Assembly: GCA_026745465.1 (NCBI GenBank)
Contig: JACYXH010000363.1
Location: 3,614,001 to 3,678,000 of the forward strand
DNA length: 64,000 nt
Source: Lota lota
Taxonomy: Eukaryota; Chordata; Actinopteri; Gadiformes; Lotidae
Reading direction: 5' to 3'
Every line of letters starts with the position of its first letter. The stretch's first letter is position 1. The position numbers and the translations under genes were made by a program. The notes under the pieces are model-generated. The model did no database searches. It was not told the origin of the DNA and was given only the letters and a program-made list of their open reading frames with translations. Of this stretch, positions 1 through 14,100 are shown in pieces.

Positions 1-276
1 CAAATAGAAGATCTATTTATCCAGCAGGGTGATTTTTTTCAGAAAACCATGAAGCCATGTTTTTTGGGTCCACAACAAAAAATAAATCACGGCTGGGCAA
101 AATGGATCATTGTTTGGATTATGTATCCAAACATTTTTCTTTTCCCCTCTTCAAGCCTCCAATATTGTGGATGAAAAGGGCAGGCATGCTTATTATAATT
201 ATTTAGACATCACCACTCAAAAACCATGACCCACTGAATCATTGCCCAAATAACAAAAACATTTATGCAGTCTTAC

Positions 277-1524
277 CTGGATCCTGGTCATCTGTAGAAG
301 GACACAAGATGGTGTTTACTTACGGTGCATTTAACAGCAACTAAAGTAACACCCACTGTCAGGCTGTAGATAACAAGTGGCTGACTCAGTCCCACAAACT
401 CACCTGGCGGAATTGCGCGGTAATCGGTTTCCTCACTTGCCGTCGTGGCGGTCTCCGTTGCCATGGGGTCGTCGGTGACCTCATCCGAAAACGTCTGCGG
501 GGGAGTGACGTCCGGTGTCATCATTGCTGTGGTCCCGTTGCGCTGTCCTCCATCTTCTACTGGCTCCTTGCTGGCCGGCGAAAGCGGGGGTGTTGGGGGA
601 GGCTGGGTGGCTGGAGGTACATCGGGGGCATCTGTTGGGGGCAGAGGAGGGGCTGGTTGGGGCTCCGTTGATGGCACGGCCTGACCCCCCTCATCTTGTG
701 CTGCTGTTGTTATTGTAGTCGTTGTCTCTGGGGCAATGATGGGGGGGAGGGCAGTGGGCGGGTCTGTCTGGGCAGGGGTGGGCGGAGCTGTGGAGTTGAG
801 TAAGGGGGCCACGGGAGGCTCAGTGGGCGTGGCAGTGATGGCAAGCACAAGACCTGGAGAGAGGAGGGAAGGATGGGGGTGGTAGGACTGCTGCTATGGC
901 TACTACACCATCATGATAATGATAATCAGAGTAGCATCTTCTTAAAGTGATGGACAGGAGAAATGCGTAATTTACTTCTAATTATGTTATTAAGGGTTAT
1001 CTAGATCCATTAAGCATCAGAAAATTATGTTCCAATCCACGGCAATCTCACGTTATTTCAGTCTGTGGATTTCCTTCGAGCCGATTTAATGGGTGGAGTG
1101 TATTTTCCCTCCTGGCTACATAGCCAAGCGGGTGAGCGATTATGGTACACTAATGTTATGGCAACGGTGCAGCTGAATGAAGCTATGGTATTTTAGTACA
1201 AACAACACAAACGACGAGGGGGGATTCAGACACACCCCTGCAATGCTGGGTTTTTCCAAGACAGAGTTCATTAGCTGACTTTGAGATGTATATTAATATA
1301 CCTTTTGACATTTTCAGGGTAAGATATACTCGGACATGCTATGGTTATTGTACGTTTTTAGCTTCTGTTGTCCATCACTTTAATTCATATAACACCGCTC
1401 AAGCATAAAAGTACAGAACATGGAAAAGGGTGAGTAATTCTGGGGTACCTGTGGTGAGGGGGGGGTCCTGCGTTGAGGCCCCTAGGGCCAGGCTGAGCAG
1501 AAGGAGCAGGGGACACGCACCCAT
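277..1524 (-). CDS. Mucin-like single-pass membrane protein, unrecognised; 5' exons only
   Basis: Exons on the minus strand: 1524-1449 (76 nt), 853-324 (530 nt) and a 15-nt microexon 291-277; phases join cleanly. Exon 1 encodes a signal peptide (MGACPLLLLLSLALGAS). Exon 2 encodes an ectodomain of about 155 residues dominated by Pro, Thr, Ser and Ala, with two N-glycosylation sequons (NST, NGT), no cysteine, and an acidic Tyr motif (EETDYRA) near the membrane that could be sulphated. A hydrophobic segment (LVIYSLTVGVTLVAV) follows, then KCT and, through the microexon, MTRIQ. The microexon has a good acceptor (cttctacag) and donor (gtaaga). Reading through the 323 donor instead gives an 11-residue tail ending at 288. 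The layout fits a sialomucin-type surface glycoprotein, but I cannot assign a family. The gene probably continues left of position 1. Exons 1-2 are well supported; the microexon is moderate. Confidence 0.6.
854..1448 (-). other. Intron 1 of the mucin-like gene
   Basis: The intron is bounded by a GTACC donor (minus strand, 1448) and a ctctccag acceptor (854). I see no coding exon or repeat inside it. Confidence 0.5.
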
Positions 1525-2057
1525 TCTGCCCTACACACACACACGGGACCATGAGTCAAAGAGAACATCCCATCACAATGACATCTTTACCACAGCCTTG
1601 TGACCTGAAAACTAAACCACTGTTAGGACAGAAGGAGCCACTGGGCCCTCTAACCCCAGAGTTGAAGCCCACATGCTCATCATGTCAAGAAATGTGTCTA
1701 AATCTTGTTTTGAAACCAAAATGGAGTACTCACACATGAATGGGTGTGTTCACAAAGAGATCCCCTTACCTTAAGGAGCGGAGTTGGCATCAATTACTCA
1801 TTCGCACAGCGTGGTCCTGAGTCAGGAGGAAAGGACAATGAATATACAGCGAATGGAACAACAACAATGCAGACTTTATCATAAGTATCATGATATGGGG
1901 AGCATAGGCGTAGATTTCAGTGGGGATTAAGGGGACAAGTCCCCCTCAATATTATAACATGTGTATTTGTCTATCCTCCCCAATAAAAATATTTTATTTT
2001 GAAAAACCGCCATAACGTTAATAGACACAGCAATGCCTCTGACAAGAGCAGGTCTTT

Positions 2058-2210
<153 letters not shown>

Positions 2211-3957
2211 GACAGCAGTACAGAATGCCGGAGAGCCTTACTGCATTATATTCAATTTGATTTTGAATTGTCAGCTGATGCCTTAAATTTGTGTTTTCCT
2301 CCATAAATCCAGACATTTCCACCATAAACGTATGTAGAAATGCACAAAACATAACCTGAATGAAGGAAATTAAGTGTTTTGTTTGTACACACACACACAC
2401 AGTGATGTAGTAGTAGATAGTATACATAGTATATATAGTATAGACTAAAGCAGTGCATAATAATCTATAATCAGTTCTACTAGAGCACAATGAAGGGTAT
2501 CCTGGTTGATCAATACAGCCCAAAGCATTGATTCTTAACTTCTGCAACACAGTGCTGATCGTAATAAAACCTTGGCCAGCCTTCGCTAAATCATCACCGA
2601 GGCCTAACATAATCAGTCCCCCCCCCCGACCGCAGGACTTGAATGGATACCCTGCTGAGTGCTGCCTATTCATGCCAAAGTGACTAGGCCCACTGTGAAT
2701 AGGGACAAGAAAGAGGGAATGGAGTTGGGTAGTCTGTATCTGTCAGACTGACGGTTTTCTGCTCTAGTCACAGAAGCCCTAAAAGTTGTTGTCTCACTGA
2801 GTAGGATGTGATAACCTCTGGGGCTAATCCGATGCTCTTGCCCCAGCAATAATCCTGCATGTCTGGCCCTTAGGAAAAGGAGATGCATTGGCACAGGCAC
2901 AGGTACACATACACATCAACTGGTGTGTGAGTGCCCACAAACTGATGCTTTGCATCAGGGATTACTACATCAGGGCACTGCACAAATTGGGTGCTAAAGT
3001 CAATGGGGTTGCCAGTTCCTCTGTCTAGGCATACTAAAAATCTGTGGACAAGCAGAGTTTTCACCAGAGCCTGTCCATTCCAGCACTTGCATTTAAGCTG
3101 CACAACACCGTTTCTATCTGGCCCTGATTGTAGCCTAAAACAGTGCATGAATGCTGAGTAATACAGTCAGTGCATTATTCACCTACAAAACAAAACTCCA
3201 ACTAAACCTACAGCACTCACAATCCCGGCATCTTTTGAGCTGAATATTTTCCCTCATCAAACTGCTGTTTCCTCTAAATATTGATCCTATTCGACTTCAA
3301 GTAGGGAGTGGGTGATGATCTGCAATAGGCAGATCAGTTAGTCTGTATGACCTTGCATAAAAAAAATCTGTTTTCGTCCACACAGCAAACTAATTAGCCA
3401 TGATCATAAGTGGGCTGAAACAATCTATCTTGGCACACTGCACACATTCTGTAATGTTTAAATGAGACCAAATAAAAATCACTGGCTTGAGTGCATTTTA
3501 TCTTGATTCAATTCAGATTGCTTCCACAGGATTAACAACTATGGACAAACAACACAAAACGGTATGTCGAGCTCATTAAAGCTAACATGAATATACTGCT
3601 GCAGTTATAAATTGGCCCACATAAATCATTAGGTGACCAAACAGCTTTCTTCATGCTTAGTAAACCGATATGGAGTCGGACAGCTCCAACACGACAGGGA
3701 TCCGTCATTACCAGCGCATCCCTCGCTCATCCGACCTTCCACCTTATTAGAGGGAGTGACTCAGCTGGAACGGAGCTCGGGGGCCACAGGTAGCGACTGA
3801 ATAAAAGGGATGCATAGGGGCACCTGCCTTCATCCTGTGTTAAATATAGCGCCGTAGTGTAGCTTGCATGTCAACAGCATCTAATCATTGTCAAGCTTTT
3901 ATTAATGATTTTTTTTCCTGACTGGAATGTGAATAATTGTCAGCGTCATGACGTAGC

Positions 3958-4064
<107 letters not shown>

Positions 4065-6885
4065 ACTGTGTTGATGCAACTAACCTTCACCTCGTTTATA
4101 CAAAGGTTTGAAGCTTTTAGTGCCAAAGACGCTAGAGAACCCAACTAAATACATGGGGAAGAGGTCATTATTAATTTACTAACTCAAAAGGCAAGTGGGT
4201 TAACCTCAGCCCTCTTAAGTGCGCTTCAAGTAAATCAAGGCATTCACTTGGTACCATTTTCCTCCAAATTCTCCATCATGCTACCGCTACCATCGAACTA
4301 TCCACAATGGTCATTCAAGCATGGCTGCGTGGTTCTTATTTGTCATTATATTTAAATCTATATTAAGTATATTTTTATCGTAATAGAATGCACAACTTTT
4401 AAATCAAATGAAATATTCACAGCTTGGTGATGGCCATTCATAAAACGTTATTTATACATCTTGACAACCTTATACAGCTCCATTAGAACTTTTAAACTAA
4501 ACATGCCGTTTGCTAAACCTCGACTCAGATTTCAACATATTTAGTTGAAAGCCAACCAAGACCTACCCCCTCAGAAGAGAACAAAGTATAAACGTTCCTT
4601 TCCTGTGCCTCATTGATTTTATCTCACAACCTGCACCATTGGTTCCAAATTATAATGCACAAATTATAGTCCAACTTTGTAATACATATTTCCATTTTGC
4701 ATACTCTTCCCTTCTGTTTTGTCATGTAGCTGAATAAACATCCTCACCGGCATTTCCATTAGCCTTTCCCCTTTTGAGGAAACATACATGTAGCATTTTA
4801 GCTCCACTTTTCATTAGCCTCTTGAAGCACTAAAACTAAAAATGGTGGAGTCTGACTGCCTTGGCTTGGGAGTGGGTCTGTGCACCCATGTGAAGACACA
4901 GTGAATCGCTTAAGCAGGCCCTTTAGAGCAGCTAGTCAGGTTCAGTAATTATATGGCATAAGTGTAATGCCGAAACAATCAACTGAATTATCAGAGGCAA
5001 AACCATGATTACAAACAAAATAACAATTACAACAAACTCAAAATAAAAAGGGGTGCGCTGCCCAGCTTACATTTTAAAGAGATCATTCTAAAACATTGTA
5101 CATGCTGATAGTTGATAAGTACACATTAACTTGTCCTCCTTTTCTTTAGCTTGTCCATTATGCAACATATTTGGCCCTAGATATTGAAGATTCCACCATC
5201 AACAATTTAGTGTTCTATATAGAAGGATGTGTCCATGAAACAAATGCATTGAATAGCTATAGTACAATTCCACCATGTAAACATATTAAATGTGGTAGTA
5301 AGGAACTGCTTATAATCATACTACAATAAACAGTTCCTTGGTCTGCAACATGTGACATGCCATGGGGAATTAGTGGCTCTACATGCCTGCCATGCCTTTG
5401 CCTTCGGGCAAGTATCATTATCACTGGTACCATTCACAAAATATACCATAAAACATTTACTTATTTATTAGACAAGTAAATTGGCAATAATGTAGTTGGA
5501 GATCCAGCGAAACCCCCTTAAATAGGAAAACTGGCAGTACTTCCCAAATTCTCACTATGCCCTTAATTCTAACATCTTACCATACCTGAACCTTACCATC
5601 TATAAACGAATATGTAAACAAAACCACAATCCCTGATGAAATCTCCACCCATCGATAATCGTTCATTGCCTCCAGGGATTCAGCTGGATCCTAGTGAAGA
5701 ATCTGGGGTCATATTACAATAGATAGGCCTTATTATACGTTAAGATGCCGCTAACGCAGCCTTGCCTTTCATCATGAATGCAGATTACGTTAATAAAACA
5801 AGTATGATCAAATAAAAAGCACAGAAACCATAAAACGTAGTTTACAATATAGGCCTATATGTATTACAAAACAGAGCGAAGATGTAATACACCATAGAAG
5901 ATAGCAGTAATAATAACAATAATGATTTGATTCGATAGTGATTCGATAACTCAAATGTTGCAAAGTAATTTAAACCATTTACTTTGACAATGGATTATTT
6001 ACCATGCATTTCTTTCAATGCTTAATGCGTTTGTTAGTCTTCAGACTGTAATCAATGTTGCGTTTGTGGATCTGGCTGTTGCCATTTCATTCTTACACGT
6101 AACGAAGGACTCTCTTGTGAAATGAATGTAATTTTTATGATGCTATGGCCCAACACACACACACGCACCTGGTTCATTTTGAAACCACAGACAAATGTGC
6201 AGCAAGCACACCACAGGGTTTAACTTCATAATCACTGCTGTTCCACTGTTCAGTTGCACTACATTCTCAAATAGAGTGCCCCATGACACCTACTTGGATG
6301 AGCCCAGAGCAGAACTGGTATGACCTCAAATAGACCAGCAATGGTGTAATATTGGTGATTTAGCAAGGATAGGGGTGGGGTGGGGGGCACCACTCCTGGT
6401 TTTCTTGAGAGCACCTTGCTGCTCTGGGCTCCGCTGCAGTGGATAATGGGGGTCTGTCCTTATCCGTAGCACATTAATACAGTTTCTATGTCTCTGCAGG
6501 GAGGGGCCCGTCGGTCCAGGGGAGACAGTATTACAGTGAATGCTTCTCTTCATCGGGAGGCTGGTGTAGACCTAAACTCAGGGCCACCAGGACTCTATGC
6601 TCTGAAACAGACCGCAGATTATATGTCCCCAACGCCACACGCGGCAGCCACAAGCCTCTGGACTTCCCTTTCTAACGGCCTGCTACACTCTGCTGGTGTG
6701 GTTTGTCTTGCTGCTGGTTTTCATTCATGGGCTGTTGAGTTGATGAAAAGACGTGCAGCACATGCAGGAAATTAGCATTGTGGCTAATCGCACAGGCATG
6801 GCCGACCACTCTGTCCGTTAACCATACTGGTGGTGATGGGGTTCAATCCGAGAGGCGTTGAACTCTGCCCACTCTGGGCAGAGAG

Positions 6886-6896
6886 ACACACACACA

Positions 6897-6988
<92 letters not shown>
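6886..6988. repeat. Compound (CA)6-(GT)45 microsatellite
   Basis: A short CA tract (6886-6898) switches directly to a long GT tract (6899-6988). The junction is therefore an inverted repeat of about 13 bp per arm. Confidence 0.95.
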
Positions 6989-6990
<2 letters not shown>

Positions 6991-9900
6991 CCCATGGAAT
7001 AACCCAGAGGACGACGGCTGCCCACATCAGACGGCGAGAAGGAGAAAGGATGTGGAGGCACTTGTAGCAGCCTATCCACAAAAGCCTCCCTCTGCCCTCC
7101 ATGCAGGGTGCAAGGCCACCAACGCAATAGCATTGGATGCTTTCTTTTCCCTTACCGCCGTACTTGTACCACCATGTATGGCTCTCTGATAACAGTATGC
7201 AATAAAAAGATAATGTAACTAGCACATTAAAAATAAGAGGGAAAACTGTTGTTGACAGTAGCTCTTACCCAAGCACCACACTACTAATGTGTGGTTAATG
7301 ATGCTTGGTTCTTCCAACTGAGATGAAAACTGAGCTTTTAAATATGTGATTGCCCTCAACTCCTTTCCTGAAAGATAAAAAGCCTTTCAAATATGGAGAG
7401 ACAAGCTTCAGAGATAATATTAAACAGACTAGTTTTACCTAGACATCATGTAGGTTTCTTCTAATGTCTTTGATTTTAGGTAATGTCATCATAAAAGGAT
7501 AAACAAGGTCTGCAATTATCTTGCTTTTACATAGCATATTCCCAGAAACAAATTGACACAGCCTTACCTCAGACATTTAGTCATGTATACAATAGGCTAT
7601 TAAAATTGGTTGATTAATGTTAAACTTCCAAATTGAAGGTGGTCATTATACAACATTTTGTGAATTGATAATGCAATGTGGATTGCTTTATCTTAAAAAA
7701 ATTTACTTTGCAAACTGGTCTGTCAGTGGTTATGTTTACAAAGTCTAAATTTATATTCTGCTTTTACTCAAGGCTGCCTACCTTCACAGGGAAAGGTCAA
7801 TTATAAATGGTTCACGGCTTGCAACTGTATTTTTCCATTCACAATTTCCTCCTTTTATTTAAAACTGAGGTCCATCTGATATAACATAACCAGTGGCCAA
7901 CAAAAAAGCCTATAGCAATGAAATATTTATAAGCTAAAGATATAACATTGCAATACATTATCTGTCTGATTGGTTTAAAGTCAACCAGCGCTAGAAGAAA
8001 GTGAAATATAGCAAGCTTTGCAAAGAAAGGAAAACTTTTGAAATCGAAAGACTTATTTTGATTACACAATTAAGTAACCAGAAGAATTTGCTTACTGTCC
8101 AGTGGAATTCACCAATGTAACTGAGGACATAAATGACAGTAGACTTAACATAGGCCAACTCCTTTAGGCAATTCTACATAACCTCATAATTTACCATGTT
8201 CACCCTAATGGACAGTGAATCAGTGTTATTTTATTCTAAAATATTTATATCTACAGGTGGAAACAAAAATAGATCTACTGCCCCACACAAGGGCCAACTG
8301 AATATATTGTCAGTGGCCTGAAATTGTGAAATATCCCCCAGCAGGACCGATTGTAGACACCAATGTAGCTATGTTTTCCAAAAAGGCATTAGAAGCTCTG
8401 TTTATTTGAAAAGGTGAGTCAATTGTTAAATGCACAACACTAGAACATCGAATCAACTTCAGAACGGCCATCCATAAATAGTTCCTTGATCCTAAAATAG
8501 GTTGGAATACATAGTTCTGAGTAAGATAAAAACGATTAGGCCTGCTGCCTATTTGTCTGGTATTGTAATAGCAATGCTTTGGAGTCAATCTGCTTAAATA
8601 AGTGGATTTGCATTTGCTGAGCGATTCCCAGCCAACATTAATATGGGTGGATGACATACAACTTTTGAGAAGAAGTAACGTGTGCTGACCTGACCAGCGA
8701 AGGTAGGCCTGCTGGCAGGCTTTGAGAGAATGACTAAATATCCCCACGTAACAAGGTTGAGCTTTGCACGTGGAGGATCTTGACTCCTAACAGGAGGACC
8801 TCACCAAAGCATAAAATGCATCCCAGATCAAGACAGAGATGCTGTGAGTAGGCCTACTTGCAAACTGCTTGAGGCTAACGATAGGCTAGGATTGAAGCAG
8901 CAGTTGATCCCTGATGTGACACGCTGCATCCTGGTTCTGGGAACTTCATGACATCAAACTGCTGCAATTGAAATCTTATTTCAGCTCACCTTAAGTTTGA
9001 ATCATGTGATGAATCATCAGCCGTTTATATATTCTGCCTTACAGCAGAGCACATCGTAATCTAGAAATCGGTGTACCAATTAAAGCAAACGGCCAAATAG
9101 GACAGTCTACACAACTTCACGCCAGGTTCTCCGACAGCAAGAGTCTTAACACTCACGAAATATGTTGTGCTTGATTACATTCTCAGTGACCTATTGGTAT
9201 TATATAAGCACGTTTTGGATATGAAGGGTCTTTGAATAGAGGAGCATATATGGGCTACTTTGTTTCAAGGATTACAAATTAAGAAAACTCTTAACCTGCA
9301 GGGATTTGGACGGAAGATGTTAGCGATCCCTAATTCCTGGCCTGGTTCGCATGAAGCCCCCAGTTCCTCCACCCACCCCGGGTCGCTCCACACCCTCTCA
9401 AAACATGTAACAACAAAGCATCGGCTGATAAAAGTGCATTTTCCAAAGGTGCCCGAAACCACACGACCTTCGTTCGTTCAACGGAAAGGGGGGATATACA
9501 ACAGGACATAGTCGGAAAAATGCAGCATGCTCAGTTGAGATTTTTCCGACTTTAATTTTCTAAATGTCACACTCATATCCCCTTGCACTCGAGAATCCCC
9601 TTCGCCAAAATGTCCCTCCCTGCCTCCCAGCTACTTCTACAATGTTCATGTTGTTCCAGTGTAGCGTTTCCCCGTGATTTACAGCGTTAACCATTCAGAA
9701 AGTTGACTGGCTCTGGATCCGACCCATCCTAACCTCATTAAACCGTAAAAATAAACACTTTGTAAACAGAAACGAGATTGTATCATACCATGGTGGGATA
9801 GAAGACCCGTCTAATGGGCACAATCATGCTTTCAAATTAATGACCCTGGATTCGGCCCGCAAAAGTAACACGGTATGAAAACTTGACTTTGCTACCAGGT

Positions 9901-10119
9901 CTTTCTAGAACTGACTGCATTGAAAATAGTCAGTTCTATATAGAGCTAGAGACAAAGTACAGTGATCCAATGTTTCCCCAAAACGAAACATGCCGTAGCC
10001 ACAATGTAATGTGTGAAAATCGTGCGCAACAAAAACAAACTCACCCCAACTTCAGTATAGGCCAAGGGGAAATATTGGAGATGAGGTAAGGCGTTGAAAT
10101 CGTCTATTTTATTATTTCC

Positions 10120-10450
10120 ACGTTTTCAACCCCGGCCCCAGTCTCCACACCTCAGGATCAGAGTGTGTGAGCGGGGTGGGTGGGTGGGGGGGACCTGTGC
10201 GATAGGAATGATCTGGTGCTCGTACTTCCAATTCGAGGAGCCACTATTCTGTTTATTTTAACATGCTAGGGCGGCCCCCTGAAATTCCCAACACAATCCC
10301 AAAGGCGTACTGCAGATAGTAGTTTCTTCGTCTTCCGTATTATACGAGGAAAAATTGAACAACACCGTTTATCCACTGTATCCGGGCGCGTCAGCCGATC
10401 ATTCTAGTCCGCCATGTTGTATGTCTGCATTGGAAGAATGGGAAGCAAGC
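10120..10450 (-). promoter_or_regulatory. Candidate GC-rich promoter with G4 motif and YY1-like site
   Basis: The block is richer in G+C and CpG than the flanks. It holds four or more G-runs separated by single T bases at 10173-10192, the form that folds best into a parallel G-quadruplex. At about 10410-10421 it holds CCGCCATGTTG, which on the minus strand reads CAACATGGCGG, a YY1-type element usually found just downstream of transcription starts. Orientation would suit the minus-strand mucin-like gene through a long 5' UTR intron, or an unannotated transcript. No exon was proved. Confidence 0.3.
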
Positions 10451-10750
10451 AGCACATTCCCTGGCCAGGCCCCAGCTCCAGTTTTTTGATTCGTAGTATG
10501 GTGCGACGTCTGCTGGCTACAGGCGAGAGTGCCAGATAAGTATATTCAATGGGCCACTGTTTACTGCAATGGTCTGTTATTATGAATGGGTCCGTTTTCT
10601 GCTTTCATGTCTGGGGAGAAAATAAACGATATACCTAAAGACAATGCAGTTTAACCGCACAGATTACTGGGAGTCCGTATTGTTTTTCCTTCAGTGAACA
10701 CTAATAAACACACCATATTAGTCTTGTTGACTCATAACAAAGGGAAGTGC

Positions 10751-10756
10751 TTTATT
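10751..10756 (-). promoter_or_regulatory. idh3b: Polyadenylation signal, probable end of idh3b
   Basis: AATAAA on the minus strand, about 415 bp downstream of the distal idh3b stop codon. It is the first canonical signal after that stop that I noticed. Confidence 0.45.
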
Positions 10757-11169
10757 TGTCTATATTTAAGTCTTGTCATATTGTAGAAAGATGATTCAAA
10801 ACCCATGAATCTTATTTTCCTTTTAGTGCTCAAAACAAGTAGTCTGTTTAAAATGTTTAATGAATAAATATTACATGACAGATTATACATATTTCTTGAT
10901 ATTTGACCCAAGCATCAAACCGTTATGTTGCATTTACAAAGAGCTATAACATAACAGAACCCGTGTTACATAGGACATACATTTCATTCTGATGGATGTC
11001 TTGTATGCACTTACCCAAGTCACCATAAGTCATTGCTTAATATTTTAACTGTATTCTCTTAAAGTAAGCCATTGTTTTGGGATACACCTCTACATAGTTT
11101 CGTTGTCCACAAATGAAAATGAGTGTGCGCGTGTTTGTGGTGGAAAGATTTCTTCTGTCTGCAGAATAC

Positions 11170-14100
11170 TCAGACGGCCAGGCTAGCGATGACGGCCCGG
11201 GTGAACTCGTCACTGGAAGCGTAGCCTCCGAGGTCGCCCGTGCGCACCTGTTGTAAAACACAAGAACCATGTGTTACACACACACACACACACACGCGCG
11301 CTCACAGCTGTGCAACACTTGTCCTCACATTCTAAAATACTCCCTTTAATATGGCTGTACAATTAAAGCAGTGCTGAAGACAGATGTATGTATATCCATT
11401 GCAAATAGACATGGTTTGTTCTATAAAGACATGCCCGTGCAGTGTCGTCAAGACCATTTGCTGCATAGCCAGACCTCAGGTCAGTTGACCCCTTGCAGCC
11501 ATTATACAGTGATAAATGGTCAGTAAAGCCGATATCATTCACTATAACCAATAACCATGAGTAAAAACAATATAGCTATTAGTCCAGCAGTTTGTTCCAG
11601 TCTGATTTTATTATTGCAAGGAAACATTTCATCAGTTTTATTTTGGGTCACACTTTCCATGGTCCAAAACCCAACTATAACGTTCAGAGCTTTGAACCTG
11701 AGCAGATTTCTCAAGCCAAACCCAACTATAACGTTCAGAGCTTTGAACCCAACTATAACGTTCAGAGCTTTGAACCTGAGCAGATTTCTCAAGCCAATCA
11801 CAGACATTCTTGTATCATACATGTACAATATCTCTATGATCATTGCAAAGGATTGCAATAGTCATTGAAAATGTATAAAATCAGAAGCTGTCTTGATCCA
11901 CTCAAATGTTTAACATAAAAAGGGGGGTGAGAGCACATCTTGTGTGAAGCATCTCAGGACGGAAACGCAGGTTATCCACTACAGCATGCACAAAGTCCCC
12001 AGTGGTGCAATAACCGCCAAGGTCTCTTGTCCTCACCTGGGGCAGCACATGCCCACACCCACGCCCACCCCCACCCCCACGAGGGGGAGTAAAGGAGAGG
12101 GGAAAAGGTAGGGCACTTCAAATAACTTGCAAGCAGAATCTATCTATGTAACAGTCCTCATTCACTTCTCCTTTATACAATTGAGTAGCAACTTATTGGC
12201 ACTGCAACATTGGGCAAATTGTACCCATATATCAACAAGAATGGATATAATATTTAAATTGGAATAACTGCATTTTAAACTCTAATGCTGAGGCTGACTA
12301 TAATGATTCAAAATGGCATCATTGCTGATTTACATTTAACTCAAGCCCTTTAGGTGTAGGTCCACACCTGCTATGTCATATCCAGATAAAGAAAAGGGAC
12401 TTGATAGGGCCCGATACTGATTGTAGTCACTTCTGTTATTAAAAAAACGTCTCCAGTGTCGAGAGATCGGCTTTCCTCCCTGCTCATTATGTAAATGTCT
12501 CAAGCAAAGCTTTTGCATTATACTTTGCTGTAGGACCAGGCTATTGCAAAAAGGAAACTTCCAATTTTGGTTTAGTTTAGTATTTGACTGTTCAATAATT
12601 GGTTTATTTGATTAGGTATTGACAGCTCAACAGAGCATACAAAAACACACAGCGGGGTTCCAAGACAATGGGCATGCACATTATCATGCGAGTGACATGC
12701 ATGTTGCCGCAGATGGATGAGTGATCTCAGCGCTGTCTCGTTTCATTGGATGAAAAGAGATTTTAATGGCTAATTTGTACATTCCCTTATCATGAGTAGA
12801 AAAAAGTATTTGAGCAAAGTGTAACACAATCAGATTATCTCAGCACAGCCAGGTAAAGAGCTATAGCATATATTCATACATCGTGTCTTTAAAAATAGAT
12901 TTTATTTATTGTAGTACCAGAATTATTTTTGTTTACAATTGTGCTATGATATTTTATCCATATTGCTGAGGTCTACATCCCATCCTCACTTAGCGTATGC
13001 AGATAAAAACATAAAATAAAAAAGACATGTTGATTAGATCACCAATGTTAGTATTGACTGTAGTTGCTGAAAACAAATAGTGTTTAGTTTGATAAAGAAA
13101 AAAGCAGTTCAGGTTAAAACTTATTGGAGAGTTGTTGCTAAGGAAACAAAAAGTATTTGTAGGAGGGGTTAGAGGTGCGGGGACGTCTGCAGTGAGGTCT
13201 TCTGCAGTTTAGCAGGCTGTAAAACAAGTTATGTAAGCCTGCCGTTAGTTAAATTAAATCCTAAAGGGATTCTTGTGTCTGGGACTGTTGGTGTTATCCA
13301 ACTATGATCAGAACTAATGGATGTATCAAAATGTCCCCAGAAAGTTCTGTGTTTCGAAGAAAAGAAATATTTCCAATCAACATTATTACGATTTAAATAT
13401 TGTTTTAGTTTATACATTAATTCAACAATTAAATCTCTCCAACACAATTTTAAAACACTCAAGTTCAATTATGTTGTTCTGCACATTAAAGTGATAACAT
13501 CGTGCCTTATTTCATTCATCTGATTACTTTCAATGACCAATTTATATAGGAGAAGAAGAAGAAGAAGAAGAAGAAGAAGACAAGGCAGGAGATGAAGAAG
13601 AGGAGGAAAGGTTTCCCATGTCAGCTGCTGACAATTTCCAAATCCAATGTGCCAACCATACCGAGGCAGACACTGTTCCTAGAGGTCATGCTGGCAGGGT
13701 TAGTTCATCAATACATTGGATCCTGCGCCAGAATGATCCAGCATAGATTAAAAGGCACGGTTGAGCCCACAAAGTCTTACCTTGCCCTGCTTGATAACCT
13801 TCTTCACAGCGTCCGACACCATCTGGGCGTGATATTCCAGACTGCAAGAAAATGCAGTCAGTTAAGAGTAAGCCGTCTCGTACACGTGGCTAATAAAGTG
13901 CACACTTAAAATGGCCGGCATATTCAATGCCTGGATAGTCCCAATGGGAAGGTCCTATGCTATGTGGTTGCTTTTTTGACCGTTAAGTAAAAAAAAAAAA
14001 AACATCACTTACTTCAGGTGCTTGAGCATGTTGGCAGCGCTGAGCAGCATGGCGGTGGGGTTGGCGATGTTCCTGCCTACCGCCTGGGCGAAAGGGTGAC

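Noticed and set aside
9260..9511. 83-aa plus-strand frame in a mildly CpG-rich patch
   Set aside because: No recognisable domain, weak start and no convincing splice sites.
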